From CAZMXI01 sp964570205 (GTDB lineage: Bacteria > Planctomycetota > Phycisphaerae > Tepidisphaerales > Tepidisphaeraceae), in contig CAZMXI010000087.1 of the NCBI GenBank assembly GCA_964570205.1, forward strand, positions 1 through 20,316: a DNA stretch of 20,316 nucleotides. Direction: 5' to 3'. Position 1 is the stretch's first letter. Every line of letters begins with the position of its first letter. A program made the position numbers and the translations under genes. Under the pieces are notes generated by a model. That model worked only from the letters and a program-made list of their open reading frames with translations, was not told the DNA's origin and ran no database searches. Below, piece by piece: positions 1 through 6,824 of the stretch.

Positions 1-9
1 AAAGATAGA

Positions 10-486
10 CTACTTTCTTTGGGCGATAGTATCGAATTTCACCCTGGAAAGCTCGGGGGCGGGGGGCATTGGGGGAAGGAGTTTGCCGGTGAAGTCGGCC
101 TGCTCAAACTGCGAGCCGTCGGGACGGGTCTTGACGGTACTCAGCTTGAGGGCATCGCCATCTCGCGTCGCGGTGACGGTCTCAGTGATGGTGGTGCGGG
201 TGCGCTGGCCGCCGGCATCACGCTGCTCGGTGGTGTGGAGGCGGGTAAGAATGAGTCTTTGGCCGTCGAGCCTGACGGCATCGACGGGGACGACGCTGCC
301 CCAGCGCCAGAGGATGCTGCCGGTGAGTTTGCCATCGGTTTCGGCGATGCCGAGCCAGCCCATGTAGCCGCCGGGGACAGTCAGAGCCCAGTTGCCGATG
401 AACGGATTGTCGGCGGACGAGGCCGTCCGGGCGCTCAATAGGATAGCGAAGGCCACAACCAGGCATTTGATGTAGGAGAGATGCAT
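10..486 (-). CDS. Exported protein matching only the N-terminal domain of DUF1080-type proteins
   Basis: The product is 158 residues with a Sec signal peptide: a hydrophobic stretch at about residues 6-20, then a small-residue cleavage region ending ASSA. The mature part starts NPFIGNWALTVPGG and is a beta-rich domain with a WRWGSVVPVDAVRL segment. From memory of the family, this resembles the domain that precedes the DUF1080 (3-keto-disaccharide hydrolase) domain in planctomycete exported proteins, where the linker reads roughly PPxPPxPDLSKVKFG and leads into the catalytic lectin-like fold. Here the linker PPMPPAPELSRVKF is present, but the reading frame stops eight residues later, so the catalytic domain is missing. 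The ATG at 486 was chosen over an upstream GTG at 549 because it begins the signal peptide. A TAGAAT hexamer (501-506) lies 14 nt upstream. The protein may be a truncation or a stand-alone domain, and the window edge hides the downstream DNA. Confidence 0.6.
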   Translation of the reverse strand: MHLSYIKCLVVAFAILLSARTASSADNPFIGNWALTVPGGYMGWLGIAETDGKLTGSILWRWGSVVPVDAVRLDGQRLILTRLHTTEQRDAGGQRTRTTITETVTATRDGDALKLSTVKTRPDGSQFEQADFTGKLLPPMPPAPELSRVKFDTIAQRK

Positions 487-628
487 GGCGCGAGTTTCCA
501 ATTCTACGATTTGACCGAATAACCACGACGCGCGAATTGCCGTCGTCACGCTGGGGCCGGATGATCGCCGGGAATGGCGGCAGCGTCAAATGCCTTGTCG
601 TGCATCCAGCGTGCAAACGGGTGTGGGA

Positions 629-1429
629 TCAGTGCTTGCGGGCGACAATCTGAAGATGTGACGCCCGCGCTGCCGAGCCCGGTTCCTTCGCCAGTTCCTG
701 TTCGAGCCTGAGCAGTCTTTCCATCCCATCGGGCCTTTCGAACAGCGCCTTGTTGCGGCGGACGGGCAGGATGGTTTTGCCCGTCAGGGCCAGCACGGCG
801 AAACCGGCCTTGTCGAACAGCTTCCGCAGCGAGTCGGGCGTAAACGTGTGCAGCTCGAAACGCTCCAGCTTCTCGGCGGTGAGCCAGCGCGTGCGGCCGC
901 TGTGGACAAATTCCTCAAGGGCATCCAGGTCGCCCCGTTCGGCGTAGTGATCGAGGGCGGCCAGCTTGCTGTCGGCCGTCGCGATGACCACGCCGCCGGG
1001 GCGGCAGAGCCGATGCATCTCGCGAACAGCGCTGGGTGGATCGGAGCAGATTGACAGCGGATCGCCCATGGCCAGCGTCAGGCCGAAGGTGTCGGGCGGC
1101 AGGGGGGTCAAATCGACGATATCGGCGACCAGAAAGCTGGCCTTCCTCGCCTTGGGGCCCATCGCCTCGGCTTTTGACCGGGCCTGCTCGACCATGTTGG
1201 GCGAATGATCGACGAACGTCGTGTACAACCCGGACTTCAGGAGCTTCAAGCCCCATTTTCCGGTGCCGCAACCCAGGTCCAGGCAAGGCCAGGACAGGTC
1301 GCGCGGCAGGTGGGGCTTGATAGCTCGCCAGGTGAGTTCATCGTGAAACTGCCAGTAGACGTCATCGTAGATCTCGTCGTACTTGTGTGCGACGCGGTTG
1401 TGATAGCGGCGGGAGGGGTCCTTGGACAT
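629..1429 (-). CDS. Class I SAM-dependent methyltransferase
   Basis: The 266-residue product is a Rossmann-fold methyltransferase of the Methyltransf_11/25 type. Visible motifs are the SAM-binding loop LDLGCGTGKWG (50-60), the acidic motif II VDHSPNMV (73-80, Asp74 expected to contact the ribose), VADIVDL (101-107) and the post-motif strand CRPGGVVIA (142-150). The N-terminal NRVAHKYDEIYDDVYW resembles the substrate-gating helix of small-molecule methyltransferases. It has no membrane segment or signal peptide and is presumably cytoplasmic. It is the last gene of a same-strand run after murD, 41 bp downstream of the murD stop, so it is probably co-transcribed. The start has only a weak ribosome site. 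The substrate cannot be read from sequence. A role in envelope or quinone metabolism would be a guess from context alone. Confidence 0.85.
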   Translation of the reverse strand: MSKDPSRRYHNRVAHKYDEIYDDVYWQFHDELTWRAIKPHLPRDLSWPCLDLGCGTGKWGLKLLKSGLYTTFVDHSPNMVEQARSKAEAMGPKARKASFLVADIVDLTPLPPDTFGLTLAMGDPLSICSDPPSAVREMHRLCRPGGVVIATADSKLAALDHYAERGDLDALEEFVHSGRTRWLTAEKLERFELHTFTPDSLRKLFDKAGFAVLALTGKTILPVRRNKALFERPDGMERLLRLEQELAKEPGSAARASHLQIVARKH

Positions 1430-1470
1430 CGTTGGTCCGTACTCAGTTGGCAGTCTTTGTGGCGAACCCG

Positions 1471-2778
1471 TTATGCGGTTTCTCGGGCGAGTTGGGAAAA
1501 CATCTCCCCGCGCTGCTCGAAATTGGCGAACTGGTCGTAGCTGGCGCAGCCGGTACTGAGCAGCACCACATCGCCGGGAGCGGCAATCTGCCGGGCCATC
1601 TTCATGGCGGTGGCCAGGTCACCGCACTCGTAGACGGCGGCCGAACCGACCTTGCTTGCCTCCGCCATCAGCTTCGCGACTGCCGGGCCGGTCTTGCCGA
1701 TGCACAGGGCTGCCTTGGCCTGCTCGACCAACGCCGCGGCCAGGCCGTTCATCGGAAGACGCTTATCATAGCCTCCGACAATCTGGATGACGGTTCTGGA
1801 CGGAAAGGACTCCAGAGCCGCCACCGCCGCCTCCGGAATCGTCGCGATCGAGTCATTGTAATACCGCACGCCGCCCGCCTCATGCACAAGCTCCAGCCGA
1901 TGCGGCAGCCCGCGAAACGCCCGCAGGGCATCCTGCGCATCCTCCCAGGAGATGCCGAGGATGGCGGCCGCTGCGAACGCGGCCTGCGCGTTGAGCTGGT
2001 TGTGAGCGCCCGGGAGCAGCAGCTCGAAGAGCTTCCGGTCCTTCAATCCGAACAGGGTCACCTGCCCAGGGCCGGTCGCGGCCAGGTCCGCAGTGTGCGG
2101 GTTATCCTCGTTCAACACAACGTGATCGGTCGGCCTCTGATGGCGCACGAGGTTCTTCTTGGCATCGAGATATGCCTCGACCGAGCCGTGTCGGTCCAGA
2201 TGGTCTGATGCCAGCATCGTCACGACGGCCACGTGCGGCGACCACCGCGCCTCCCCCAGGTATTCGAGCATGAAGCTGGACAACTCCAGCACCACCAGAT
2301 GATCCGGCCGGATCTCGGGCAGGTCGGGCAGCAGCGATCGCCCGATGTTGCCGCCTACCCAGGTCGCGTAGCCCTTCCTGAGCATCTCGCCGAGCATCGC
2401 GGTGGTGGTCGATTTGCCCTTGGTGCCTGTGACGCCCAGAATGCGCGCTGGGCAGCGTTCGATGAACAGGCGCACCTCGGTGGTGATGGGCACGCCGCGG
2501 TCGCGGGCGGCCTGGAGAAACGGGCTGGAGGGCGGCACCGCCGGCGATGCGACCACCAGATCCACGCTGGTGAAGTCCGATTCCCGATGCTCGCCCAGGC
2601 GAAACTCGACGTCCAAACCTTCAAGCTGCCTGACGGAACTTGCCAGGGCCTTGGGCTCAGCGCGGTCGGTCAGCAGCACGCGAGCGCCCTGCCCGACCAG
2701 CCATTGGGTGACGGCGATGCCTCCGCCGAACCGGCCAAGGCCCGCCACAGTGACACGTTTACCCGAGAGATTGTCCAT
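1471..2778 (-). CDS. murD: UDP-N-acetylmuramoyl-L-alanine:glutamate ligase (MurD family)
   Basis: The 435-residue product has the usual MurD length and domain order. An N-terminal Rossmann-like domain binds the UDP-MurNAc end (VAGLGRFGGG, 11-20). The central ATPase has the P-loop GVTGTKGKST (115-124), GGNIG (142-146), ELSSF (155-159), HLDRHGS (183-189) and a lysine-rich DAKKNLV where the carbamylated lysine is expected. The C-terminal domain has LPHRLE (291-296), GGYDK (335-339) and LSTGCASYDQFANFEQRG (407-424). MurD adds glutamate to UDP-MurNAc-L-Ala in cytoplasmic peptidoglycan precursor synthesis. The E. coli glutamate ligands Ser415, Phe422 and Thr321 have equivalents here (S413, F420, T313), but the Lys319 position is Ile311 within NDSIAT. 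It sits 27 bp after the L,D-transpeptidase gene, in a probable operon with pyrF. No clear Shine-Dalgarno precedes the ATG. Confidence 0.93.
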   Translation of the reverse strand: MDNLSGKRVTVAGLGRFGGGIAVTQWLVGQGARVLLTDRAEPKALASSVRQLEGLDVEFRLGEHRESDFTSVDLVVASPAVPPSSPFLQAARDRGVPITTEVRLFIERCPARILGVTGTKGKSTTTAMLGEMLRKGYATWVGGNIGRSLLPDLPEIRPDHLVVLELSSFMLEYLGEARWSPHVAVVTMLASDHLDRHGSVEAYLDAKKNLVRHQRPTDHVVLNEDNPHTADLAATGPGQVTLFGLKDRKLFELLLPGAHNQLNAQAAFAAAAILGISWEDAQDALRAFRGLPHRLELVHEAGGVRYYNDSIATIPEAAVAALESFPSRTVIQIVGGYDKRLPMNGLAAALVEQAKAALCIGKTGPAVAKLMAEASKVGSAAVYECGDLATAMKMARQIAAPGDVVLLSTGCASYDQFANFEQRGEMFSQLARETA

Positions 2779-2805
2779 AGATGCTCGAATGAGACTGTAA
2801 CCTGA

Positions 2806-3585
2806 TCAGCGATCTGGCGGAAGCGGCAGGCGGTGCAACTCGGCCCCAATATCCGCGTAGAGCTGGCGGACCCACGCCTGGGCGGGCGCTGCCGGCGCAT
2901 CGCGCAGCCGGAAATCGACCGGTGAGAGGATCAGGCGAACTTGCCCAATGCCCACATCGCTTGCCAGCACGAACAGATCCTCGGCGGCCTCGTTGCCCAT
3001 GGCCAGGCAACCGGCCGAAACAGCTTTCCCGTGAATCATGATGTCTCGGCCGAGGTTGGCGCGCCCTTCCTGGCGGGCGATCCGGCGGTCGAGGGCGTTG
3101 GGATAGTTCAACCGCAGCGAGAGGTGAAATCGGCTGTTCGGATTCAGAGATTCAATCGCGTAGATCCCCTCGGGCACCTGCCTGTCCCCCTCGCGCAGCT
3201 TCGGCCCGGCCTGGCCGCTGGCGGCCAGGATGGGGTAAGCGCGGATGTACTGGATCGATCCGTCGGCGTCGGCGGCATAGACATGCAACGTCCGCTCCTG
3301 CTTGAACGCGACAAGCTCGATGCGGGATGGCGGATAGGCGACGCCCACACGGGCAAAGTGGGGGGCCAGGCGGCCTCGCGCAGCCGCGCCGCATTCGCGC
3401 AGACGATCAGTCACGGTGGCTTGGCCATCGGCGCGCCGGGGCGGCGACCGATCCTGCGCAAGCGGCGTTGCAGCGCCACCCGCTTCCGGCCGGCCGCGAA
3501 AGGGCCAGCCTTTCCGTGCCAGAATCATCGCCGCGATCACCACGGCGGCGACGCACAACAGCCCGAGCGCGCTTCTTCGTGCCAT
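2806..3585 (-). CDS. YafK-type L,D-transpeptidase (YkuD fold) with N-terminal membrane anchor
   Basis: The 259-residue product has an uncleaved-looking hydrophobic anchor at residues 7-23 and a low-complexity Pro/Ala/Gly linker to about residue 55. A YkuD-type catalytic domain follows. The active-site signature is H175-G-K-A-V-S180-A-G182-C183, matching the HGxxxSxGC pattern of YafK-like enzymes, with Cys183 as the expected nucleophile. Family members act in the periplasm on meso-DAP-containing peptides, either forming 3-3 crosslinks or, for E. coli YafK/DpaA (LdtF), releasing Braun lipoprotein from peptidoglycan. The exact reaction here is unknown. The gene lies between pyrF (30 bp upstream) and murD (27 bp downstream), consistent with an envelope role. 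The start is supported by a GGAGG site 5 nt before the ATG. Confidence 0.85.
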   Translation of the reverse strand: MARRSALGLLCVAAVVIAAMILARKGWPFRGRPEAGGAATPLAQDRSPPRRADGQATVTDRLRECGAAARGRLAPHFARVGVAYPPSRIELVAFKQERTLHVYAADADGSIQYIRAYPILAASGQAGPKLREGDRQVPEGIYAIESLNPNSRFHLSLRLNYPNALDRRIARQEGRANLGRDIMIHGKAVSAGCLAMGNEAAEDLFVLASDVGIGQVRLILSPVDFRLRDAPAAPAQAWVRQLYADIGAELHRLPLPPDR

Positions 3586-3590
3586 ATCAC

Positions 3591-3595
3591 CCTCC
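3591..3595 (-). promoter_or_regulatory. Ribosome binding site of the L,D-transpeptidase gene
   Basis: GGAGG on the minus strand, 5 nt before the ATG at 3585. It fixes the start within the pyrF-murD run and shows that the gene has its own strong translation start. Confidence 0.8.
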
Positions 3596-3615
3596 GTGGT
3601 GAATCGGCAGAACCC

Positions 3616-4551
3616 TCAGCCGCTGATCATCGCCGCGATTCCCCGCTTCATATCCACCACCGCCTGCTCGACGCATGTCTCCCAGCTTCCAAGCTGGGCG
3701 TACTTCGGTTCCTTGTGGGCGTAGAGGATGCTTCGGCTGGCCGAAACGATGGCGCCCTGCCCATTAACAAACGCGCTGCGGGTCATTTCGGCGGTCGCAC
3801 CCTGGGTGCCGTAGCCTGGGAGCAGGAAGATCGACTGCGGGAGTCGTTTCCGCAGGCTGGCCATCGTGTGTGGCTGCGTAGCCCCGACAACCGCGCCGAT
3901 GCTGCTGAAGCCCGAAGAACCCACCAGCCCCTCACCGGCTGCGACCATCGCGAGCTGGTCAGCCAGCATCTCGGACCAGGTCCGGCCATCCTCCAGCTTG
4001 ACATCCTGAAGGTCAGCGGAGCCGGGATTGCTCGTGCGGACAAGGACGAACAGCCCCTTGTTGTGTTCTCTGACCGTCTGGACGAAGGGCTCAAGCGTAT
4101 CGAGGCCGAGCATCGGGTTCACGGTGATGGCATCGGGAACCGTGACTTCCTCAAGATCGGTGAAAGGTGGGCTGGCGAGGTGCCCGGCGGCATAGGCGGC
4201 GGCGGTGCTGCCGATGTCGCCTCGCTTGACATCGCCTATGACCAGCAGGCCGCGTTCAGTCGCCTCCTGAACCAGCTCAAAATAGGCTTCCACGCCATCC
4301 CACAGGTACTTCTCGAAATAGGCCGACTGGAATTTAACGATCGGGACGTGCGGAGCGATGATCTCGAGCACGGTGGTGGTGAAGTCGTAGATTGCATCGA
4401 TGACGGATTCGGCATCGTTGGCGTCTCGCTCGCCGGGCTCGCCGGCCACGTCGTCGGGCAGGCTCTCGTAGATGGGGTCGATGCCGACGCAGATCGGCGC
4501 GCCCTTGGACTGGATCTGCTCCACCAGTCGATCGCAGAACATCTCGACCAT
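3616..4551 (-). CDS. pyrF: Orotidine 5'-phosphate decarboxylase, type 2
   Basis: The 311-residue product catalyses OMP to UMP, the last step of de novo pyrimidine synthesis, in the cytoplasm. The catalytic signature is GDVKRGDIGST (106-116), with Lys109 and Asp112 of the DxKxxDI motif. CVGIDP (21-26), KFQSAYFE (73-80), the phosphate-binding LPGYGTQGA (244-252) and SASRSILYA (260-268) fit the longer mycobacterial/type 2 PyrF family, whose members run about 270-310 residues. The frame stays open upstream to an ATG at 4635. The start at 4551 is preferred because GGAGG lies 8 nt before it and MVEMFCDRL begins the conserved family sequence. It is the first gene of the pyrF, L,D-transpeptidase, murD, methyltransferase run and is divergent from yceH. 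Confidence 0.93.
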   Translation of the reverse strand: MVEMFCDRLVEQIQSKGAPICVGIDPIYESLPDDVAGEPGERDANDAESVIDAIYDFTTTVLEIIAPHVPIVKFQSAYFEKYLWDGVEAYFELVQEATERGLLVIGDVKRGDIGSTAAAYAAGHLASPPFTDLEEVTVPDAITVNPMLGLDTLEPFVQTVREHNKGLFVLVRTSNPGSADLQDVKLEDGRTWSEMLADQLAMVAAGEGLVGSSGFSSIGAVVGATQPHTMASLRKRLPQSIFLLPGYGTQGATAEMTRSAFVNGQGAIVSASRSILYAHKEPKYAQLGSWETCVEQAVVDMKRGIAAMISG

Positions 4552-4559
4552 AGAAACGA

Positions 4560-4564
4560 CCTCC
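4560..4564 (-). promoter_or_regulatory. Ribosome binding site deciding the pyrF start
   Basis: GGAGG on the minus strand, 8 nt before the ATG at 4551. It argues against the in-frame upstream ATG at 4635. Confidence 0.8.
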
Positions 4565-4579
4565 TTTCGGGGAAGCCTG

Positions 4580-4585
4580 ATGATA
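4580..4585 (-). promoter_or_regulatory. Possible -10 element of the pyrF operon
   Basis: TATCAT on the minus strand (5 of 6 matches to TATAAT), 28 nt before the pyrF ATG. It would give a leader of about 20 nt that carries the GGAGG site. No convincing -35 hexamer is visible at 17 nt, so the call is tentative. Confidence 0.35.
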
Positions 4586-4648
4586 CCGGCCGGGCCAGCG
4601 ATGAACAGGGCGGCGGCGTGCAAAATCAGCTCCATCTCAGGTCGGCCG

Positions 4649-4677
4649 TTGGTGTGCGGCCGGTGAACCGATACACT
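4649..4677 (+). promoter_or_regulatory. Putative yceH promoter giving a leaderless transcript
   Basis: TTGGTG (4649-4654) and TACACT (4672-4677) are separated by 17 nt. The -10-like hexamer ends 8 nt before the yceH ATG, and there is no Shine-Dalgarno between them. Transcription would start at or within a few bases of the ATG. TACACT recurs 7 nt before the serine hydrolase ATG at 9590. Confidence 0.5.
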
Positions 4678-4685
4678 GCGCCATC

Positions 4686-5375
4686 ATGATTCCACTGACC
4701 GCTGACGAGCTGCGCGTGCTGGGCGTATTGATTGAGAAGGAACTGACCGTTCCGTCACAATATCCGCTGACGCTGAACTCGCTGATCGATGGATGCAACC
4801 AGAAGAACAACCGCGACCCGGTGGCGAATTTCATCGAAGATCAGGCATTGGATGCCATCGATGGCCTGAAGGCCAAGGGCCTGGTGATGCAGGTTTACCT
4901 GGCAAACAGCCGCGTGCCGAAGTACCGGCATCAGGCGCCTGAGAAGCTGAAGTTGAGCCGTTATGAACTGGTGGTGCTGGCCGAGTTGATGCTGCGCGGG
5001 CCGCAGACGATAGGAGAGCTGCGCGGGCGAGCCTCGCGCATGCACCCTCTGGAGAATCTGGAGGTTGTCAAGGAGGTGCTGGCGGGCATGGCCGGCCGGC
5101 CGGAGCCGCTCACGAAGGAACTGCCCCCGTCGCCTGGGGTCCGGGCCGAGCGGTACATGCAGTTGTTGTGCCCGGAGGCACACCCGATCGACACGCCGGC
5201 AGGGGCTCCGGTTGTGCAGGGTGCATCGACGAAGTCGCTTACGATGCGGGTGGAGGCGCTGGAGTCGCAGGTGGCGGCACTACAGGGAGCGTTGCGGATG
5301 CTCGCCACGGCGCTGGGCGAGCCCGACCCGCTTCCGCCGGCCTCCGCGCCAACACCGGATGCACAGGAATCATAG
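4686..5375 (+). CDS. yceH: YceH family (DUF480/UPF0502) winged-helix protein
   Basis: The 229-residue product begins with the family signature LTADELRVLGVLIEKE, followed by YPLTLNSLIDGCNQKNNRDP (about 26-45). The family fold is two tandem winged-helix domains, here about residues 1-85 and 93-180 (second one LSRYELVVLAELMLRGPQT). The C-terminus contains a short predicted coiled coil (about 183-207, TMRVEALESQVAALQGAL), then a Pro/Ala-rich tail. Family length is about 200-230 residues, so it is complete. The molecular role is not established; the winged helices suggest nucleic-acid binding or a regulatory function in the cytoplasm. It is divergent from pyrF across 134 bp and convergent with the UvrC-like gene. 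No ribosome site precedes the ATG, and a promoter-like pair ends 8 nt upstream. Confidence 0.92.
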   Translation: MIPLTADELRVLGVLIEKELTVPSQYPLTLNSLIDGCNQKNNRDPVANFIEDQALDAIDGLKAKGLVMQVYLANSRVPKYRHQAPEKLKLSRYELVVLAELMLRGPQTIGELRGRASRMHPLENLEVVKEVLAGMAGRPEPLTKELPPSPGVRAERYMQLLCPEAHPIDTPAGAPVVQGASTKSLTMRVEALESQVAALQGALRMLATALGEPDPLPPASAPTPDAQES

Positions 5376-5388
5376 GGAGGCGCTTCCC
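5375..5388. terminator. Weak hairpin between convergent yceH and the UvrC-like gene
   Basis: GGGAG-GCGC-TTCCC can form a 5-bp stem (one G-T pair) with a 4-nt loop. It starts at the last base of the yceH stop and is followed by a modestly T-rich GTTGCTTTG. It may serve yceH, but lacks a true U-tract. Confidence 0.25.
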
Positions 5389-5418
5389 GTTGCTTTGTGA
5401 TGCCGATCCGCGGACATG

Positions 5419-6585
5419 TCAGATTCCCGTCAGCTCCTTGATAATGCCCTCGCCGTCGGATTCGGGCTGGTGTTTCTGCCGGCCAACATCACGATAGGCC
5501 CGCAGCAGGGTCTTTTCGTCCAATTCGCTCAGGGGGATGAAAGCGCCTTGGGCATGCCGGGCCGAGAAGAGGTGGCCGGCCACAAGGCCGACGCGTTCCG
5601 CGCCTTCAGAGGTAATGGGTTGCCCGACGAAGTCGCTGGCGCGTTCGTGGACGCGCTTCAGGATGTCTGGTGAGTGTGATGGCTCGCGCATGATGGACAG
5701 GAACTGCTCTACATGGCCACCGGCGATCAGGAACACCTTGACCAGATTCCGGCCGGGCCCGCGCTGCAGGGAAAGAAAGGCAAAATCCCGCAGGCGGCGA
5801 ACGTGGCGGAAGGCGCCTTCGCCGAGGTGGGCAGCGCGGTCGATGCGCGACTTGATTCTAGCTGCGGCCTCAAACTGCAGTGAGGCCGCCGCTTGGCGCA
5901 TGAGCTGTTCCTGAGCCAGGAGATACCCGGCCGGATTCACGGCCGTTTCCAGGCTTTGCCGGACGCTCTGGCGATAGGCGTCCAGCGAGATCGAACCATC
6001 GCAAGGCGATGGGCACTTGCCCATCTCCTTGTAGGCGCAGGCATTGCCGTGTGGGGCCTGAACGAGGATGTTGTGGTGGCGACAGAGGTCGAACAGATCT
6101 TCCATGCATTCGACCAGCCGGGCGGCGGCGTGCTTGTCCTCGACCGGGCCGATCAATTCGCCGGTGGACTGATGGAGATGGGTTGTCCGGGTCAGGCGAG
6201 GGAATTCAGCGTTGGGGTCCGCATGGACAAACCAGGCCGGGCGGAAGCCGACCATGCCCTGGTAGGTTTCCGGGAAGATCGCACGGGCAGCTTCCAGGTA
6301 GACCCAGTCGGCCTCGAAAGCGCTGTCCACCCGCCGCCAGTGGATGCGTCGGACCAAGTCCCGATAGTTGATCTTTCTCGTTGGGCCGAGGGGTTCCACA
6401 CTGCCGAGCCGTCGCTTAAGGCTTGCCCGGAGGTTTTTGACACAGAGGAGCTGCACCGGGCGGTCGGACTCGTCGGTCATCAGGTAGACCACCCAGCTTG
6501 CCGTCACCTGTTGAAGGCAGGCGTCCAGATCGCCTTCGGGTCCGACGTCTGTGTGCGCGTCGAAGATCGCCTGAATAGGATCCAC
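5419..6585 (-). CDS. UvrC-like protein lacking the C-terminal nuclease domain
   Basis: The 388-residue product follows the N-terminal half of UvrC. Residues 30-63 align with the GIY-YIG nuclease (WVVYLM...VKNLRASLKRRL). The catalytic Arg of NLRA remains, but the YVGKAK segment reads QLLCVK, losing the Tyr, Gly and Lys used in UvrC. A FEADWVYLE segment probably carries the metal-binding Glu. Cysteines C173-x7-C181-x3-C185 (plus C158 upstream) match the UvrC Cys cluster reported to bind Fe-S. A UVR domain lies at about 214-241, followed by a stretch like the UvrC inter-domain region. The RNase H-like endonuclease and helix-hairpin-helix domains are absent (UvrC is about 600 residues; Cho about 295). 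The start is GTG; an in-frame TAA four codons upstream excludes earlier starts. A role in UvrAB-linked repair is likely but unproven. Confidence 0.8.
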   Translation of the reverse strand: MDPIQAIFDAHTDVGPEGDLDACLQQVTASWVVYLMTDESDRPVQLLCVKNLRASLKRRLGSVEPLGPTRKINYRDLVRRIHWRRVDSAFEADWVYLEAARAIFPETYQGMVGFRPAWFVHADPNAEFPRLTRTTHLHQSTGELIGPVEDKHAAARLVECMEDLFDLCRHHNILVQAPHGNACAYKEMGKCPSPCDGSISLDAYRQSVRQSLETAVNPAGYLLAQEQLMRQAAASLQFEAAARIKSRIDRAAHLGEGAFRHVRRLRDFAFLSLQRGPGRNLVKVFLIAGGHVEQFLSIMREPSHSPDILKRVHERASDFVGQPITSEGAERVGLVAGHLFSARHAQGAFIPLSELDEKTLLRAYRDVGRQKHQPESDGEGIIKELTGI

Positions 6586-6591
6586 GAAGGT

Positions 6592-6620
6592 ATGTTAGAG
6601 TCCGGGCCGGCGCCTGGCGA
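6592..6620 (-). promoter_or_regulatory. Putative promoter of the UvrC-like gene
   Basis: On the minus strand, TCGCCA (6615-6620) and TAACAT (6592-6597) are separated by 17 nt. The -10-like hexamer ends 6 nt before the GTG start and no Shine-Dalgarno is present, so the transcript is probably leaderless. The in-frame TAA stop lies inside the hexamer. The spacer is exactly one copy of a 17-bp direct repeat. Confidence 0.4.
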
Positions 6621-6659
6621 CGGTACGGCGGCCGCGGGTAGCGAGTCCGGGCCGGCGCC
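6598..6659. repeat. 17-bp direct repeat pair in a divergent promoter region
   Basis: GAGTCCGGGCCGGCGCC occurs at 6598-6614 and 6643-6659, identical and 45 bp apart start to start. Each copy is rich in GGCC/GGCGCC half-palindromes. The pair lies between the UvrC-like and amidohydrolase genes, and the first copy fills the putative -10/-35 spacer of the UvrC-like gene. It could be an operator or a chance GC-rich duplication. Confidence 0.6.
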
Positions 6660-6789
6660 GGGGAAGCCGAGGGTGTCGCCGATCCAGGCGCCTCGGCGGC
6701 CATAGGCCGGCTCGTCGCCCGTGCTACGGCATGCGAAGGCCGTGGCCAACGTTGGTCGGGCGCCTCCTCAATCGGCCAGCAAGGCCAAC

Positions 6790-6818
6790 TTGATTTTGCG
6801 GCGCATCAGATGGACGAT
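6790..6818 (+). promoter_or_regulatory. Weak putative promoter of the amidohydrolase gene
   Basis: TTGATT (6790-6795) and GACGAT (6813-6818) have a 17-nt spacer. The second hexamer keeps only the A at position 2 and the final A and T of TATAAT, and ends 6 nt before the ATG at 6825. It is listed because the spacing matches three other genes here. Confidence 0.25.
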
Positions 6819-6824
6819 AGGGTC

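Noticed and set aside
56..75. G-run cluster that might form a G-quadruplex
   Set aside because: Only three separate runs are present, and they are explained by Pro codons of the minus-strand gene.
2941..4689. Long plus-strand open frame (582 codons) across the pyrF and L,D-transpeptidase genes
   Set aside because: It is antisense to two genes with clear catalytic motifs and ribosome sites; its translation has no recognisable domain. It is a high-GC shadow.
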